Below are positions 31,864 to 38,783 of a stretch of 38,783 bases of DNA, in pieces. The first letter of the stretch is position 1. Each line of letters begins with the position of its first letter. Origin of the DNA: Elusimicrobiota bacterium (GTDB taxonomy: Bacteria; Elusimicrobiota; Elusimicrobia; JACQJP01). The position numbers and the translations under genes were made by a program. The stretch covers positions 1 to 38,783 of the forward strand of contig JACQJP010000009.1 of the NCBI GenBank assembly GCA_016204975.1, in the 5' to 3' direction. The notes beneath the pieces are model-generated. The model made no database searches. It saw only the letters and a list, made by a program, of their open reading frames with translations, and was not told the origin of the DNA.

Positions 31864-33330
31864 TCACTTTCTGGGAAACAGCGGAGGTCCTTTCCGGATC
31901 GGCCGACCGCCCTCCCCCAGCTGGGCCTGCATGTCTTGGGCGGCCTGGGGCATGAAAGGTGAAATCCAATCGGAAAGGAGCCTGAGCGAAGAAACCATGT
32001 CAAAAAGAAAAAAGGCTACCCGATCCGGATCCCCCTTGACCTTCTCCCAAGGGGCCCACCGGTCCACCCTCTGGTTCAACCGGCGAATGACCTCCCAGAT
32101 CGTATCCAAAGCCTGGGAAAAGGCCAAGCCCTCTATGGAGGCCTCCAGCACCTGGGTCTTTTTGGCCAATTCCCCGGTCAGAAAATCCTCCTGCATTTTC
32201 GGACGGTAGGGCAGGCGCCCCGCGCAGAAATTCTCCACCATCTGCGCCACCCGAGACAGGAGATTTCCCAAATCATTGGCCAACTCCGCGTTGTACCGGG
32301 ACTTCAGAGCCCGGCGGGAGAAGTCCCCATCCTGACCGAAGGGCACCTCCCGGAAAAGATAATACCGAAAGGCATCCACCCCAAACTCTCGGATCATCTC
32401 CTGCGGGTCTATAAAATTTCCCTTGGACTTGGACATCTTCTCCCCCTCCACGGTCCACCAGCCGTGAGCAAAGACCGTTCCGGGCAGGGGAAGATCCAGC
32501 GCCATCAGCATCGCCGGCCAGATCACCGCATGGAAACGGAAGATTTCCTTGCCCACCAGATGGACCTCGGCCGGCCAATGGTCCTCAAACCGGGGACTCC
32601 TCTCGTGTGGAACAGGAGAATAGCCGGCGGCGGTAATGTAGTTTAAGAGGGCATCGAACCAGACATAGATGGTGTGCCGACCGTCCCCCGGCACCCCAAT
32701 CCCCCACCGGACCTTGGCGCGCGAGACGGACAGGTCTTTCAGACCCGACTGGACAAAATTGGTCACCTCCGAGGCCCGGAAGGAAGGCTTTAGAAAATCG
32801 GGATGGTCCCGGTAGTGTTCCAGTAGCGGATCTTGGTAGCGGGAGAGCCGGAAAAAATAGCTTTCCTCCTGAATTTTCTCCGCAGTTTTCCCATGCACAG
32901 GGCAAGAGCCTCTCACCAAATCCTCTTGCTCCCAAAAATTCTCACAGGGAAGGCAATACCATCCCTCATAGGTTCCTTTGTAGATATCTCCTTTGCGGAG
33001 CAGGACTTCAAAGACCTGCTGCACCGGCCTTTCATGCCGGGGCTCCGTGGTGCGTATGAAATCGTCATACCGGACGCCGAGAGCGCCCCACAGGGCTCGG
33101 AAGCGCTCCGACATCTCATCCGCCCATTGGCGGGGGTCCTTCCCGGCTTCCCGGGCAATCTTTTCGATGTTGGCGCCGTGCTCATCGGTACCGGTTAAAA
33201 GGTGGGCCTTCCTGCCTCGGAGCCGGTGCCACCGCGCCAAGACATCCGCCGCCAGGGTGGTGTAGGCATGGCCGATATGCGGGGGGGCGTTGACATAATA
33301 GAGAGGAGTGGTGATGTAAAAGGACTTCAC
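31864..33330 (-). CDS. metG: methionyl-tRNA synthetase
   Basis: Charges tRNA-Met. The 488-residue protein starts VKSFYITTPLYYVNAPPHIG, with the class I HIGH motif in PPHIGHAYTT and KMSKSKGNF as the KMSKS loop. The zinc knuckle is of the CLPCENFW / CPVH type. The anticodon-binding alpha-helical domain follows, but there is no C-terminal tRNA-binding (EMAP-like) dimerisation domain. The frame is open upstream to 33789 inside holB and must not be used. The start is the GTG at 33330, which overlaps the holB stop as GTGA. That start codon is preceded by a run of G, nine including its own first base, which may itself serve as the ribosome site. Confidence 0.96.
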   Translation of the reverse strand: MKSFYITTPLYYVNAPPHIGHAYTTLAADVLARWHRLRGRKAHLLTGTDEHGANIEKIAREAGKDPRQWADEMSERFRALWGALGVRYDDFIRTTEPRHERPVQQVFEVLLRKGDIYKGTYEGWYCLPCENFWEQEDLVRGSCPVHGKTAEKIQEESYFFRLSRYQDPLLEHYRDHPDFLKPSFRASEVTNFVQSGLKDLSVSRAKVRWGIGVPGDGRHTIYVWFDALLNYITAAGYSPVPHERSPRFEDHWPAEVHLVGKEIFRFHAVIWPAMLMALDLPLPGTVFAHGWWTVEGEKMSKSKGNFIDPQEMIREFGVDAFRYYLFREVPFGQDGDFSRRALKSRYNAELANDLGNLLSRVAQMVENFCAGRLPYRPKMQEDFLTGELAKKTQVLEASIEGLAFSQALDTIWEVIRRLNQRVDRWAPWEKVKGDPDRVAFFLFDMVSSLRLLSDWISPFMPQAAQDMQAQLGEGGRPIRKGPPLFPRK

Positions 33331-34154
33331 CCCCCCCCTCCCTGCCGCACCGCTTCCAGAACCATGCCGGGATGGGCGTTTCTCTTGAGACAATCCAGGG
33401 CCCAGAGTATCCGACGGATCTCCTCCGGGCCCTCCCGGCGCGAGCGGTCCTTCACCCAGTCCCCATAGACCTCGCCGAGCCTGCCCCACAAAATCTTCTC
33501 CACACCTTCCCGGGACTCGGGTTCCATCCGGGTTTCGGAGGGAACCGTCCCCCCACCGGAGAGGCGAGCCTGATCCTGCCGATGGAGTTCCGCCACCGGC
33601 ACCGCGGGCGCAAGGTGCCGAAAGGCGATCCTTTGGCAACGGGAAAGGACGGTGGGCAAAAGTTTCAGGGGGGAAGAGGTCGTCAAAATAAACAATGTCT
33701 TCGCGGGAGGCTCCTCCAAAATCTTGAGAAGACAATTGCCCGCCTCCGGCGTCAATTTTTCCGCGCCGTCCAAGAGGGCCACCTTCCACCTCCCCTCCAA
33801 ACTCTTGCGTTCCAGCTCCCGACTGATCTCCCGCACCAGCTCAATCCTCAAATTCCTCTGCTTCTCCGTTCCCCCTCCCAAAAACTGTGCCTGGGCCACA
33901 TCATCCAAGATCCGGACATCCGGATAGACCCCTTTGGGGATCCTCTCGCAGGCGCTGCACCGCCCGCACCCCTCGAGAGCCCCCGGGCCCAACTCCATGC
34001 AGTTGAGCGCCTTGGCCAGTTCCACCGCCGCCGTCCTCTTTCCAATCCCCTCCGGTCCTTCAAAAAGCAGGGCCCCCCCAATCCTGCCGGACCGCAGGAT
34101 CTGCTGGATCTGACGGACCGCACGCTCTTGGCCTATGATCTCTTTAAATGACAT
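33327..34154 (-). CDS. holB: DNA polymerase III subunit delta'
   Basis: A clamp-loader component of about 275 residues. It begins MSFKEIIGQERAVRQIQQIL, with the P-loop-like GPEGIGKRT, the zinc module CGRCSACERIPKGVYPD and the conserved LLKILEEPPAKTLFILTTSS. The SRC motif reads SRCQRIAF. The frame is open to 34493 inside tmk, but the family start fixes the ATG at 34154, just inside tmk (22-base overlap), with AAAGGAG immediately before it. The last four residues are glycines encoded by the G run at the metG start. The tmk-holB pairing is widespread. Confidence 0.94.
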   Translation of the reverse strand: MSFKEIIGQERAVRQIQQILRSGRIGGALLFEGPEGIGKRTAAVELAKALNCMELGPGALEGCGRCSACERIPKGVYPDVRILDDVAQAQFLGGGTEKQRNLRIELVREISRELERKSLEGRWKVALLDGAEKLTPEAGNCLLKILEEPPAKTLFILTTSSPLKLLPTVLSRCQRIAFRHLAPAVPVAELHRQDQARLSGGGTVPSETRMEPESREGVEKILWGRLGEVYGDWVKDRSRREGPEEIRRILWALDCLKRNAHPGMVLEAVRQGGGG

Positions 34155-34789
34155 CTCCTTTCCACTGTCTCGCAAATTTTTCGGTGCAGACTCTCCACCC
34201 CTATAGACCCAGCCAAGGTCACCACCCCGCGGCTCCGGACGCGCGCCAAGGACAAATAGCCTCTGCGCACTCTTTCCCAAAAGGCCCGGGGCTCCCTCTC
34301 CAGGCGATCCCTGTCCCGAAACCCGGACCGCGCCAGAGCCAGGCGAACCGGGAGATCCAAAAGCAAAGTGAGATGCGGATCCAGCCCGCCTGTGGCGATG
34401 TGGTTCAAGGCCTCCACCACTTCCAGGGAAAGCCCCCGGCCATAGCCTTGATAGGCCAGGCTGGCCAAGGCGTACCTCTCGCAGATGACCCACCTGCCCT
34501 GCGCGAGGGCGGGCCTAAGGATCTCCCGGGTGTGCTGAACCCGGGAAGCTTCATAGAGAAAAAGCTCCGCCAGAGGCTGCACCTTCTGGGTTGGGGAAAG
34601 CAGGATCTTGCGGACCGCCTCCGCCAGGTAGGTCCCGCCCGGTTCCCGGGTATGGATCGCCGCCACGCGGTGCCGAAACCTTAAGAAATTGACCAGGAGC
34701 CTGGCCTGAGTGGACTTTCCACACCCGTCCGGCCCCTCCAACACAATGAAAAATCCTTTGCGACGCGGCATCGCAAAGGATTTTAGCAA
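34133..34789 (-). CDS. tmk: thymidylate kinase
   Basis: Phosphorylates dTMP to dTDP. The 218-residue protein has the P-loop EGPDGCGKSTQARLL, the REPGGT motif (HTREPGGTYL), the substrate-binding ERYALASLAYQGYGRGL and a LID-like region later (FRDRDRLERE). Two starts are possible. TTG at 34789 has GGGAG six bases upstream. ATG at 34771 (MPRRKGFF) has no ribosome site and lies seven bases after a hairpin. I prefer the TTG. It follows the pilX-like gene by 34 bases and overlaps holB by 22. Confidence 0.94.
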   Translation of the reverse strand: MLKSFAMPRRKGFFIVLEGPDGCGKSTQARLLVNFLRFRHRVAAIHTREPGGTYLAEAVRKILLSPTQKVQPLAELFLYEASRVQHTREILRPALAQGRWVICERYALASLAYQGYGRGLSLEVVEALNHIATGGLDPHLTLLLDLPVRLALARSGFRDRDRLEREPRAFWERVRRGYLSLARVRSRGVVTLAGSIGVESLHRKICETVERRCHLKRS

Positions 34790-34794
34790 AATCC
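34778..34794 (-). other. short perfect hairpin at the tmk start
   Basis: GGATTTT and AAAATCC form a seven-base stem with a three-base loop, overlapping the TTG start codon at 34787-34789 and lying seven bases before the internal ATG at 34771. Pairing would hide the TTG start and could modulate tmk translation. Seen in sequence; the role is inferred. Confidence 0.4.
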
Positions 34795-34823
34795 ACTCCC
34801 AGTCTAGCGACTATGATCTGCTC

Positions 34824-36182
34824 TTATAATCCCTCCGGCCATTCTCCGGACACCTCCCGCCACTCCAGCAGCGTCACCGTGGCGTTGGAGATGGGAACGT
34901 CCTTGACGGATTCCGAGTCAAAGAAGACGAAGACGGTTCCGGCATTGTCCACCTCGTCCTTATCTACAAAAATAACCCCGTGGATCACGTTGGATCCCTG
35001 AGCGTCAAACTCCTCCTGGGCGTAAACAAACCCCCGGAGGGAGACATCCTCCTTGGTCCCGGTCTGCTGAGGGGGGTTGCCGCTCATGCCGAAATCAAAA
35101 CTGGCGCAGGTTTGCTGGTTCCCGCAGTCGGCGTAAAACTCGCCGACGGCGCCGGTGTCGAAGCTTTTGTACTCCAGATGGGCCTGGGAGGGAGGGGTCA
35201 CCGAATACTGGGGCATGGCGGACCAGGCCCCCCCTTTCAATTCAAGCTCACCCATCACGATGACCTTCCCTACAATGTACTTGGAGCCCTGAAGCTCCAA
35301 ATCCTGGGCAAAATACCAAACCAGGTTATCATCCAACAAAGCCCCCACCCCGGCCGGGCATCCCGTGCAGGAGCCGCCGGGATAGGCATTGTTCCAGTCC
35401 TGATCCCCGCCGGGACAATCCGCGCTCCCCTCCCCAAAGCAGGTTCCGGAGGCGATGGCGCTGGATTTCAAAGCGCCAAAATCAATCACCGGGCGGGGAG
35501 GGACGTCAAAATAGGCCCAGTACTCCACGTTGTCCGTCTTGGCGGAGCAACCTGGGTTGTCGCAAAAAGGGGGATCCGGTTCGATGGCGCCCCGGGAATA
35601 CTTCCGGGGATGCCCGGCGGATGCGGCTCCTCCATCCAAGTCAATGTCATCCAAAGACTTGACCGGCCCCCAATGGACCCGGGAGTTGCCGTCAATATCC
35701 ACCGAGCCGCCGGACCAGATGGCGGAGTCAATACTCTGTCTTTCGAAAACGGCCCGGATCCGGCGGACCTCATCGGTGGATGTGTCTCGCCCCACCCCGA
35801 TGGCGATGCGGCGGTTGGAGTTGGTGGGATCCGAACTGATCTGGATGGCATAGGTCCCCCCACCCACATCCTCATATTTTTTGTCAAAGTCATATCCGGA
35901 AAGGACTCCGGTTCCCGTGGCGTCCCAGTTGGCTCCAGTCTCCTGAAGTTTCCAGTGGGCCCGGTCAATGGCGGCCTCGGCCAAGTGAAAGGCGGTGGTG
36001 CTTTTTTTGTGCTTGACCCCCGCCCGCATGTCCTCGCTCACCCACCACACCATGGCCGGGACCAAGATAGACAAAACCGCCAAAACCAAAATGACGATCA
36101 CCACCACCTGACCTTTTCTAGCACCCTCCGCAGAGCTTCGGGTACCAGCCGGACTCGCAGAGCTCGCCAACGTGCTAGTCAT
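34824..36182 (-). CDS. PilX/GspK-like pilin protein with repeat-encoded N-terminus
   Basis: A 452-residue protein. After a 20-residue leader, RKGQVVVIVILVLAVLSILV forms the pilin-type hydrophobic helix. It lacks glutamate at position 5, as in GspK/PilX-type proteins. TTAFHLAEAAIDRAHWKL follows, the typical PilX N-terminal block. The rest is an extracellular domain with cysteine pairs (CDNPGC, CTGC, and CGNQQTC) likely to form disulphides. It probably caps a type IV pilus or pseudopilus. Residues 3-20 (STLASSASPAGTRSSAEG) come from a 57-bp repeat, so the leader is unusually long and not family-like. The start overlaps the prepilin stop by eight bases (ATGACTAG). Confidence 0.82.
   Translation of the reverse strand: MTSTLASSASPAGTRSSAEGARKGQVVVIVILVLAVLSILVPAMVWWVSEDMRAGVKHKKSTTAFHLAEAAIDRAHWKLQETGANWDATGTGVLSGYDFDKKYEDVGGGTYAIQISSDPTNSNRRIAIGVGRDTSTDEVRRIRAVFERQSIDSAIWSGGSVDIDGNSRVHWGPVKSLDDIDLDGGAASAGHPRKYSRGAIEPDPPFCDNPGCSAKTDNVEYWAYFDVPPRPVIDFGALKSSAIASGTCFGEGSADCPGGDQDWNNAYPGGSCTGCPAGVGALLDDNLVWYFAQDLELQGSKYIVGKVIVMGELELKGGAWSAMPQYSVTPPSQAHLEYKSFDTGAVGEFYADCGNQQTCASFDFGMSGNPPQQTGTKEDVSLRGFVYAQEEFDAQGSNVIHGVIFVDKDEVDNAGTVFVFFDSESVKDVPISNATVTLLEWREVSGEWPEGL
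36121..36177 (-). repeat. 57-bp repeat at the prepilin/pilX junction
   Basis: One unit running from GCACCCTCCGCAGAG to CGTGCTA. Its first 32 bases nearly match the copies at 18327 and 21338. The last three bases are the prepilin stop codon, and the pilX-like ATG begins three bases beyond. The element therefore occupies the overlap of two cotranscribed genes and supplies the downstream leader peptide. Confidence 0.9.
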
Positions 36183-36678
36183 TCATAATCCTCACTTTTT
36201 CCACCGAGAGCTGAAGGGCCTTGGCTCCTCCCTCGTAGGTCTCCTTCTCCAAGGTCACCGAGACCGAAACGATCTGATCGTCATCGGTGCGGGGGTAGGT
36301 GAAGGCGATGTAGCGCAGATTCTCCGTCAAGGCCCGCGTTCCCACATCCACCAGGTAAAGCGATTTTTCCTGCTGGTAAAACTTCATGGTCTTGCCTCCC
36401 GCCTGGGTAAACTCGATCCGGGAGTAAGGAGGCTGGCCGGAAATCTGGTCAATGACGACCATCGAGGCCCTGGCCTGGCGCAGGTTGCGGTTGATGAGGT
36501 CCAGGGCGCCTCTGGCCTCCCTCTGGATCTCCACCCGAGCCTGGGTCAACCGGAAAAAGCGGGTCACGCCGATGTAGATGCGGGGGCCGATCATGGCCAG
36601 GACGCCCAGAATGGCCACGACCAACATCAGCTCGGTCAACGTGTAGCCCTTTGCGTCTCTGTCCCAAAGCTTGGCCAT
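36175..36678 (-). CDS. type IV prepilin-like protein
   Basis: A 167-residue protein with a textbook prepilin peptidase site: short basic leader MAKLWDRDAKG, then YTLTELMLVVAILGVLAM with glutamate at mature position 5. A helical segment and a small beta-rich domain follow, containing QREARGALDLINRNLRQARA, a pattern seen in PilW/GspJ-like minor pilins. The frame is open to 36969, but the upstream part is the 287-bp element. The ATG at 36678 is the first that gives a proper leader. Its ATG lies within the CATA flank of that element, and no Shine-Dalgarno site is visible. Confidence 0.9.
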   Translation of the reverse strand: MAKLWDRDAKGYTLTELMLVVAILGVLAMIGPRIYIGVTRFFRLTQARVEIQREARGALDLINRNLRQARASMVVIDQISGQPPYSRIEFTQAGGKTMKFYQQEKSLYLVDVGTRALTENLRYIAFTYPRTDDDQIVSVSVTLEKETYEGGAKALQLSVEKVRIMND

Positions 36679-36679
36679 A

Positions 36680-36966
36680 ACTGGACTTTTGCAAAGAGGT
36701 ACTTTATGGGCCCTGTCCGGGGTTGCCTTCCGAAAAACGCTCGCCATTTGCGAGGCTCGCTCCCGAGTGCAGCTTGGCTCTCGCTTCGCTCGTAGCCCAA
36801 GGCCAAGCTGCACAGGGTTTTCCCCAGGCAATCCCCGGCCAGTCCCCTTCTCAATATCTTTGCAAAAAGGAGTGGGGGGTCTGCAGGGCAAATCCTCGGC
36901 CACCCCCGTCGGATGTTTTCCAAGGAACCCTGGCCACTCCTCTAAATAAGATTGCAAAAGTCCAGT
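36680..36966 (-). mobile_element. MITE-like 287-bp element, copy 2 (intact ends)
   Basis: Perfect 15-base terminal inverted repeats, ACTGGACTTTTGCAA (36680-36694) and TTGCAAAAGTCCAGT (36952-36966), are flanked by direct CATA repeats (36676-36679 and 36967-36970) that look like a 4-bp target duplication. The interior has a 12-base-stem hairpin (gtgcagcttggc 36767-36778, gccaagctgcac 36802-36813) and no transposase. The element separates the lamin-tail gene from the prepilin. The first 95 bases on the minus strand match copy 1 at 19139, and the middle differs. Confidence 0.85.
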
Positions 36967-36972
36967 CATAAT

Positions 36973-38783
36973 CTACCAATTCAAATCCACCGTCTGGGTC
37001 TGTCCCGCCGCCACCGTAGCAGTGCCGCTTTGGCGATTGGTCGTGGGCGTCTCGCCGCTGAAAGTGGTGTACCAGGCGGCGAGGTTGTAGCTTCCAGGGG
37101 GAACCGCGAGCTCATAGGTACCGTCCGAAAAGCTGGAGACGGCATAGTAGAAAACCGCTCCGGAGCGCAAGGAGGCGTTTATCGCAGGCGGAGGCTCGGA
37201 GATGGTTGCGGTCGAGGCCAAGACCAAGACCCCGATCGTAATCGGGGCGCTTCCCCCCGTCGTCAAATCCCCTGCAATTTTTCCAAAAGCCCCGGAGACG
37301 GTATAGGTCCCCACAAAGACGGTCGCGTCGGAAGCGACCGTGGCGGAGTAGGTGCTGGGGGAGACCGTCTCCCCGCTGGAGGGGTAGGCCCCCACCTCAT
37401 AGGTTCCCACCGGCAGGTTGCCGATCAGAAAATAGCCGTCCGGTCCGGAAATTCCGGAGCCTCTGGAAAGGCCCCCCTGCTCCGCGTCAATGGCCACCCC
37501 CGGCAAAGGGTCCACCCCGTTGGTGGAGACAAAACCCCGCAGGCGCCCTCCCTGGCTTAAGGCAAAATCCACGCCGGAGGCGATCTGACCGACCGAAACG
37601 ACCACCCCGGTCACCACCCCCAGGGTGTAGGAAGCGTCCTGGTTGCCGGGGTTGGCGGTCACGTCGTAGGTCCCGGTGGCGATGGAGAAGGAGTAGTAGC
37701 CGCCGGAGTTGGTCACATCCTGGCCTCCGGAGGCGGCCACGGCGATGTTCGGCAGGCCCGCCGCCCCGTCCGTGACGCGCCCGCTCACGATCCCGTCGGC
37801 GGTAGAAGAGGTCAAGGTGACGGATCCCAAACCGGTATTGGCAGAGGCCGACACGGAGACGTTCAGACGCTCTGCAAAGAGGGTCCCGCTGGACAGGATC
37901 ACCCTCCAGCTCCCGGTGGCCACTTCCACCACCTGAAAGCTGCCGCTCCCGGAGGCCGTGGCCGCGGAGGAGAGCCCGTCCGTCACGGAGATCAAGGCCC
38001 CCCGGGCCGGAGTCCCCGAGATAGGGACCAAGGTGGAGGCGGATGCTCTCGGGGCAAAGGTCAGGGACATGTCGTGGTTAGCGGAGGGGACAGTGGTGAC
38101 ATTGAGGTTGAAATCGCTCGAGTTGTTCTGGCTGTCCCAGGCGTTTCCTTGTGTAGAGGTCACCGTAGAAGAGCTGACGGCGCGCGCGATCTGCTCGCCG
38201 GGGTCCAACCCCTTGTTGAGCACCAGCCCGGAGGTCTCGGTCGTATTGGGACCGGAGCTCTCCCCGGCGTTTCCACGGGTCCACCCCGCGCGATCCAGGG
38301 GCACGTTGTTGCTCAAAAGTCCCACCCCTCCCCCCTTGCTCTCCTCGATGACGTTTCCGGTCACCCCCTCATCATAATAGGCGTCCGCCGTCACCGTCAC
38401 CCCTCCGGCGCGGAGGGTATCGGTGTTGGCGATCAAGAAATAGCCTTGAGAGGCAATCGTACTGTTCACAAAGGTCAAACCCGCCTCCAGTGCGCAACTG
38501 GCCGCGGTGTTGAAGCCCAGTTCCTTGCAGGCGTAGGGACTGGTTTTCTCGTAAAAGATGGTGAGGTTGAAGCTCCCGCTCAAAGTCCAGGTCCAGGTGG
38601 TGGGGTTGTAGAGCTCCACATACTCCTGGTTAAAGCCGTTGGAGGCGTTGACCGTGGAAGCCACCACCTGCGAGAGGACCAGGTGATCTCCCAGGTAGGC
38701 GATGCCGGAGACGGTCCCCGAGGCTTTGGGAACCAAGGAAAAGTCCTGATCGCTGATGTCTCCGTTGGCAATCGAAAGGTCCT
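36973..38783 (-). CDS. secreted lamin-tail and carboxypeptidase-regulatory-like protein (5' end missing)
   Basis: The frame is open through the right edge of the window, so the N-terminus is missing; at least 602 residues are visible. A possible TTG at 38736 is not a credible start, because sensible sequence (IANGDISDQDFSLVPKASG) precedes it. The first visible domain is lamin-tail-like (QEYVELYNPTTWTWTLSGSF, then GYFLIANTDTL). Tandem carboxypeptidase-regulatory-like beta-sandwiches follow (for example GIVSGRVTDGAAGLPNIAVA, and GYFLIGNLPVGTYEVGAYP). It ends in QTVDLNW without a FlgD-like sorting domain. It is likely a surface or extracellular protein expressed with the downstream pilin genes. 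Confidence 0.82.
   Translation of the reverse strand, partial: DLSIANGDISDQDFSLVPKASGTVSGIAYLGDHLVLSQVVASTVNASNGFNQEYVELYNPTTWTWTLSGSFNLTIFYEKTSPYACKELGFNTAASCALEAGLTFVNSTIASQGYFLIANTDTLRAGGVTVTADAYYDEGVTGNVIEESKGGGVGLLSNNVPLDRAGWTRGNAGESSGPNTTETSGLVLNKGLDPGEQIARAVSSSTVTSTQGNAWDSQNNSSDFNLNVTTVPSANHDMSLTFAPRASASTLVPISGTPARGALISVTDGLSSAATASGSGSFQVVEVATGSWRVILSSGTLFAERLNVSVSASANTGLGSVTLTSSTADGIVSGRVTDGAAGLPNIAVAASGGQDVTNSGGYYSFSIATGTYDVTANPGNQDASYTLGVVTGVVVSVGQIASGVDFALSQGGRLRGFVSTNGVDPLPGVAIDAEQGGLSRGSGISGPDGYFLIGNLPVGTYEVGAYPSSGETVSPSTYSATVASDATVFVGTYTVSGAFGKIAGDLTTGGSAPITIGVLVLASTATISEPPPAINASLRSGAVFYYAVSSFSDGTYELAVPPGSYNLAAWYTTFSGETPTTNRQSGTATVAAGQTQTVDLNW

Noticed and set aside
33331-33789. 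N-terminal extension of metG
   Set aside because: It is an out-of-frame reading of holB; the family start VKSFYITTPLYYVN is at the GTG at 33330.
34980-36188. 402-residue plus-strand open frame
   Set aside because: Antisense to the pilX-like gene, low-complexity glycine/proline-rich translation, no recognisable domain.
36679-36969. N-terminal extension of the prepilin
   Set aside because: It is the 287-bp element read in frame; prepilins have short basic leaders, which the ATG at 36678 gives.

Overview
The window looks like a chromosomal piece of an uncultured, GC-rich, didermic (Gram-negative-type) bacterium. The outer envelope is inferred from a PorV/UPF0164-type outer-membrane protein, a second beta-barrel, a FecR-domain protein, type IV pilin-like proteins and a giant secreted protein with a FlgD-like C-terminal domain. 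The mix of class II (B12) ribonucleotide reductase, GuaB3-type IMP dehydrogenase, a Mrp/Mbh-like antiporter and the tmk-holB-metG block would fit a candidate phylum such as Elusimicrobiota or Omnitrophota. That placement is an impression from gene content, not a phylogeny.

Every recognised gene except the first is on the minus strand, so the window is best read from right to left. From 38783 down to 34824: a large secreted protein cut by the window edge (lamin-tail plus carboxypeptidase-regulatory-like domains), a prepilin and a PilX/GspK-like pilin. From 34789 to 31864: thymidylate kinase, DNA polymerase III delta' and methionyl-tRNA synthetase, with overlapping ends. From 31791 to 19427: a cell-surface cluster of FecR protein, beta-barrel, 2111-residue secreted protein, PorV-like protein and TPR-SpoIID protein. 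From 19106 to 10382: a complete Mrp/Mbh-type cation/proton antiporter (E, F, G, MbhD-E, B, C and three D-type subunits), interrupted by a glycosyltransferase and ending with pncC/cinA. From 10314 to 1244: a nucleotide and heme cluster with its own sigma70-like promoter (nrdR, nrdJ, dcd, guaB3, guaA, hemB, hemL). At the far left a plus-strand AAA/DUF4143 ATPase overlaps the end of hemL.

The most unusual feature is a set of interspersed repeats. A 57-bp (19-codon) GC-rich palindromic repeat occurs as a tandem pair between nrdJ and dcd. It also lies in frame inside three protein genes: the C-terminus of mnhF, the N-terminus of the pilX-like gene, and the region after the signal peptide of the SpoIID protein. 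A decayed copy may lie upstream of nrdR. Two copies sit exactly at stop/start junctions of overlapping genes, as mycobacterial MIRU elements do. Separately, two elements of exactly 287 bp share terminal inverted repeats and conserved ends but have unrelated centres. One of them is flanked by a CATA duplication that contains the prepilin start codon.

Other regulatory signals are two promoters placed so that the mRNA would be nearly leaderless (the ATPase and the SpoIID gene), and two GTGA-N6-TCAC (CRP/FNR-type) palindromes just upstream of the FecR gene and the giant protein gene. I found no rRNA, tRNA, CRISPR array, transposase or convincing intrinsic terminator. Searching was by eye.
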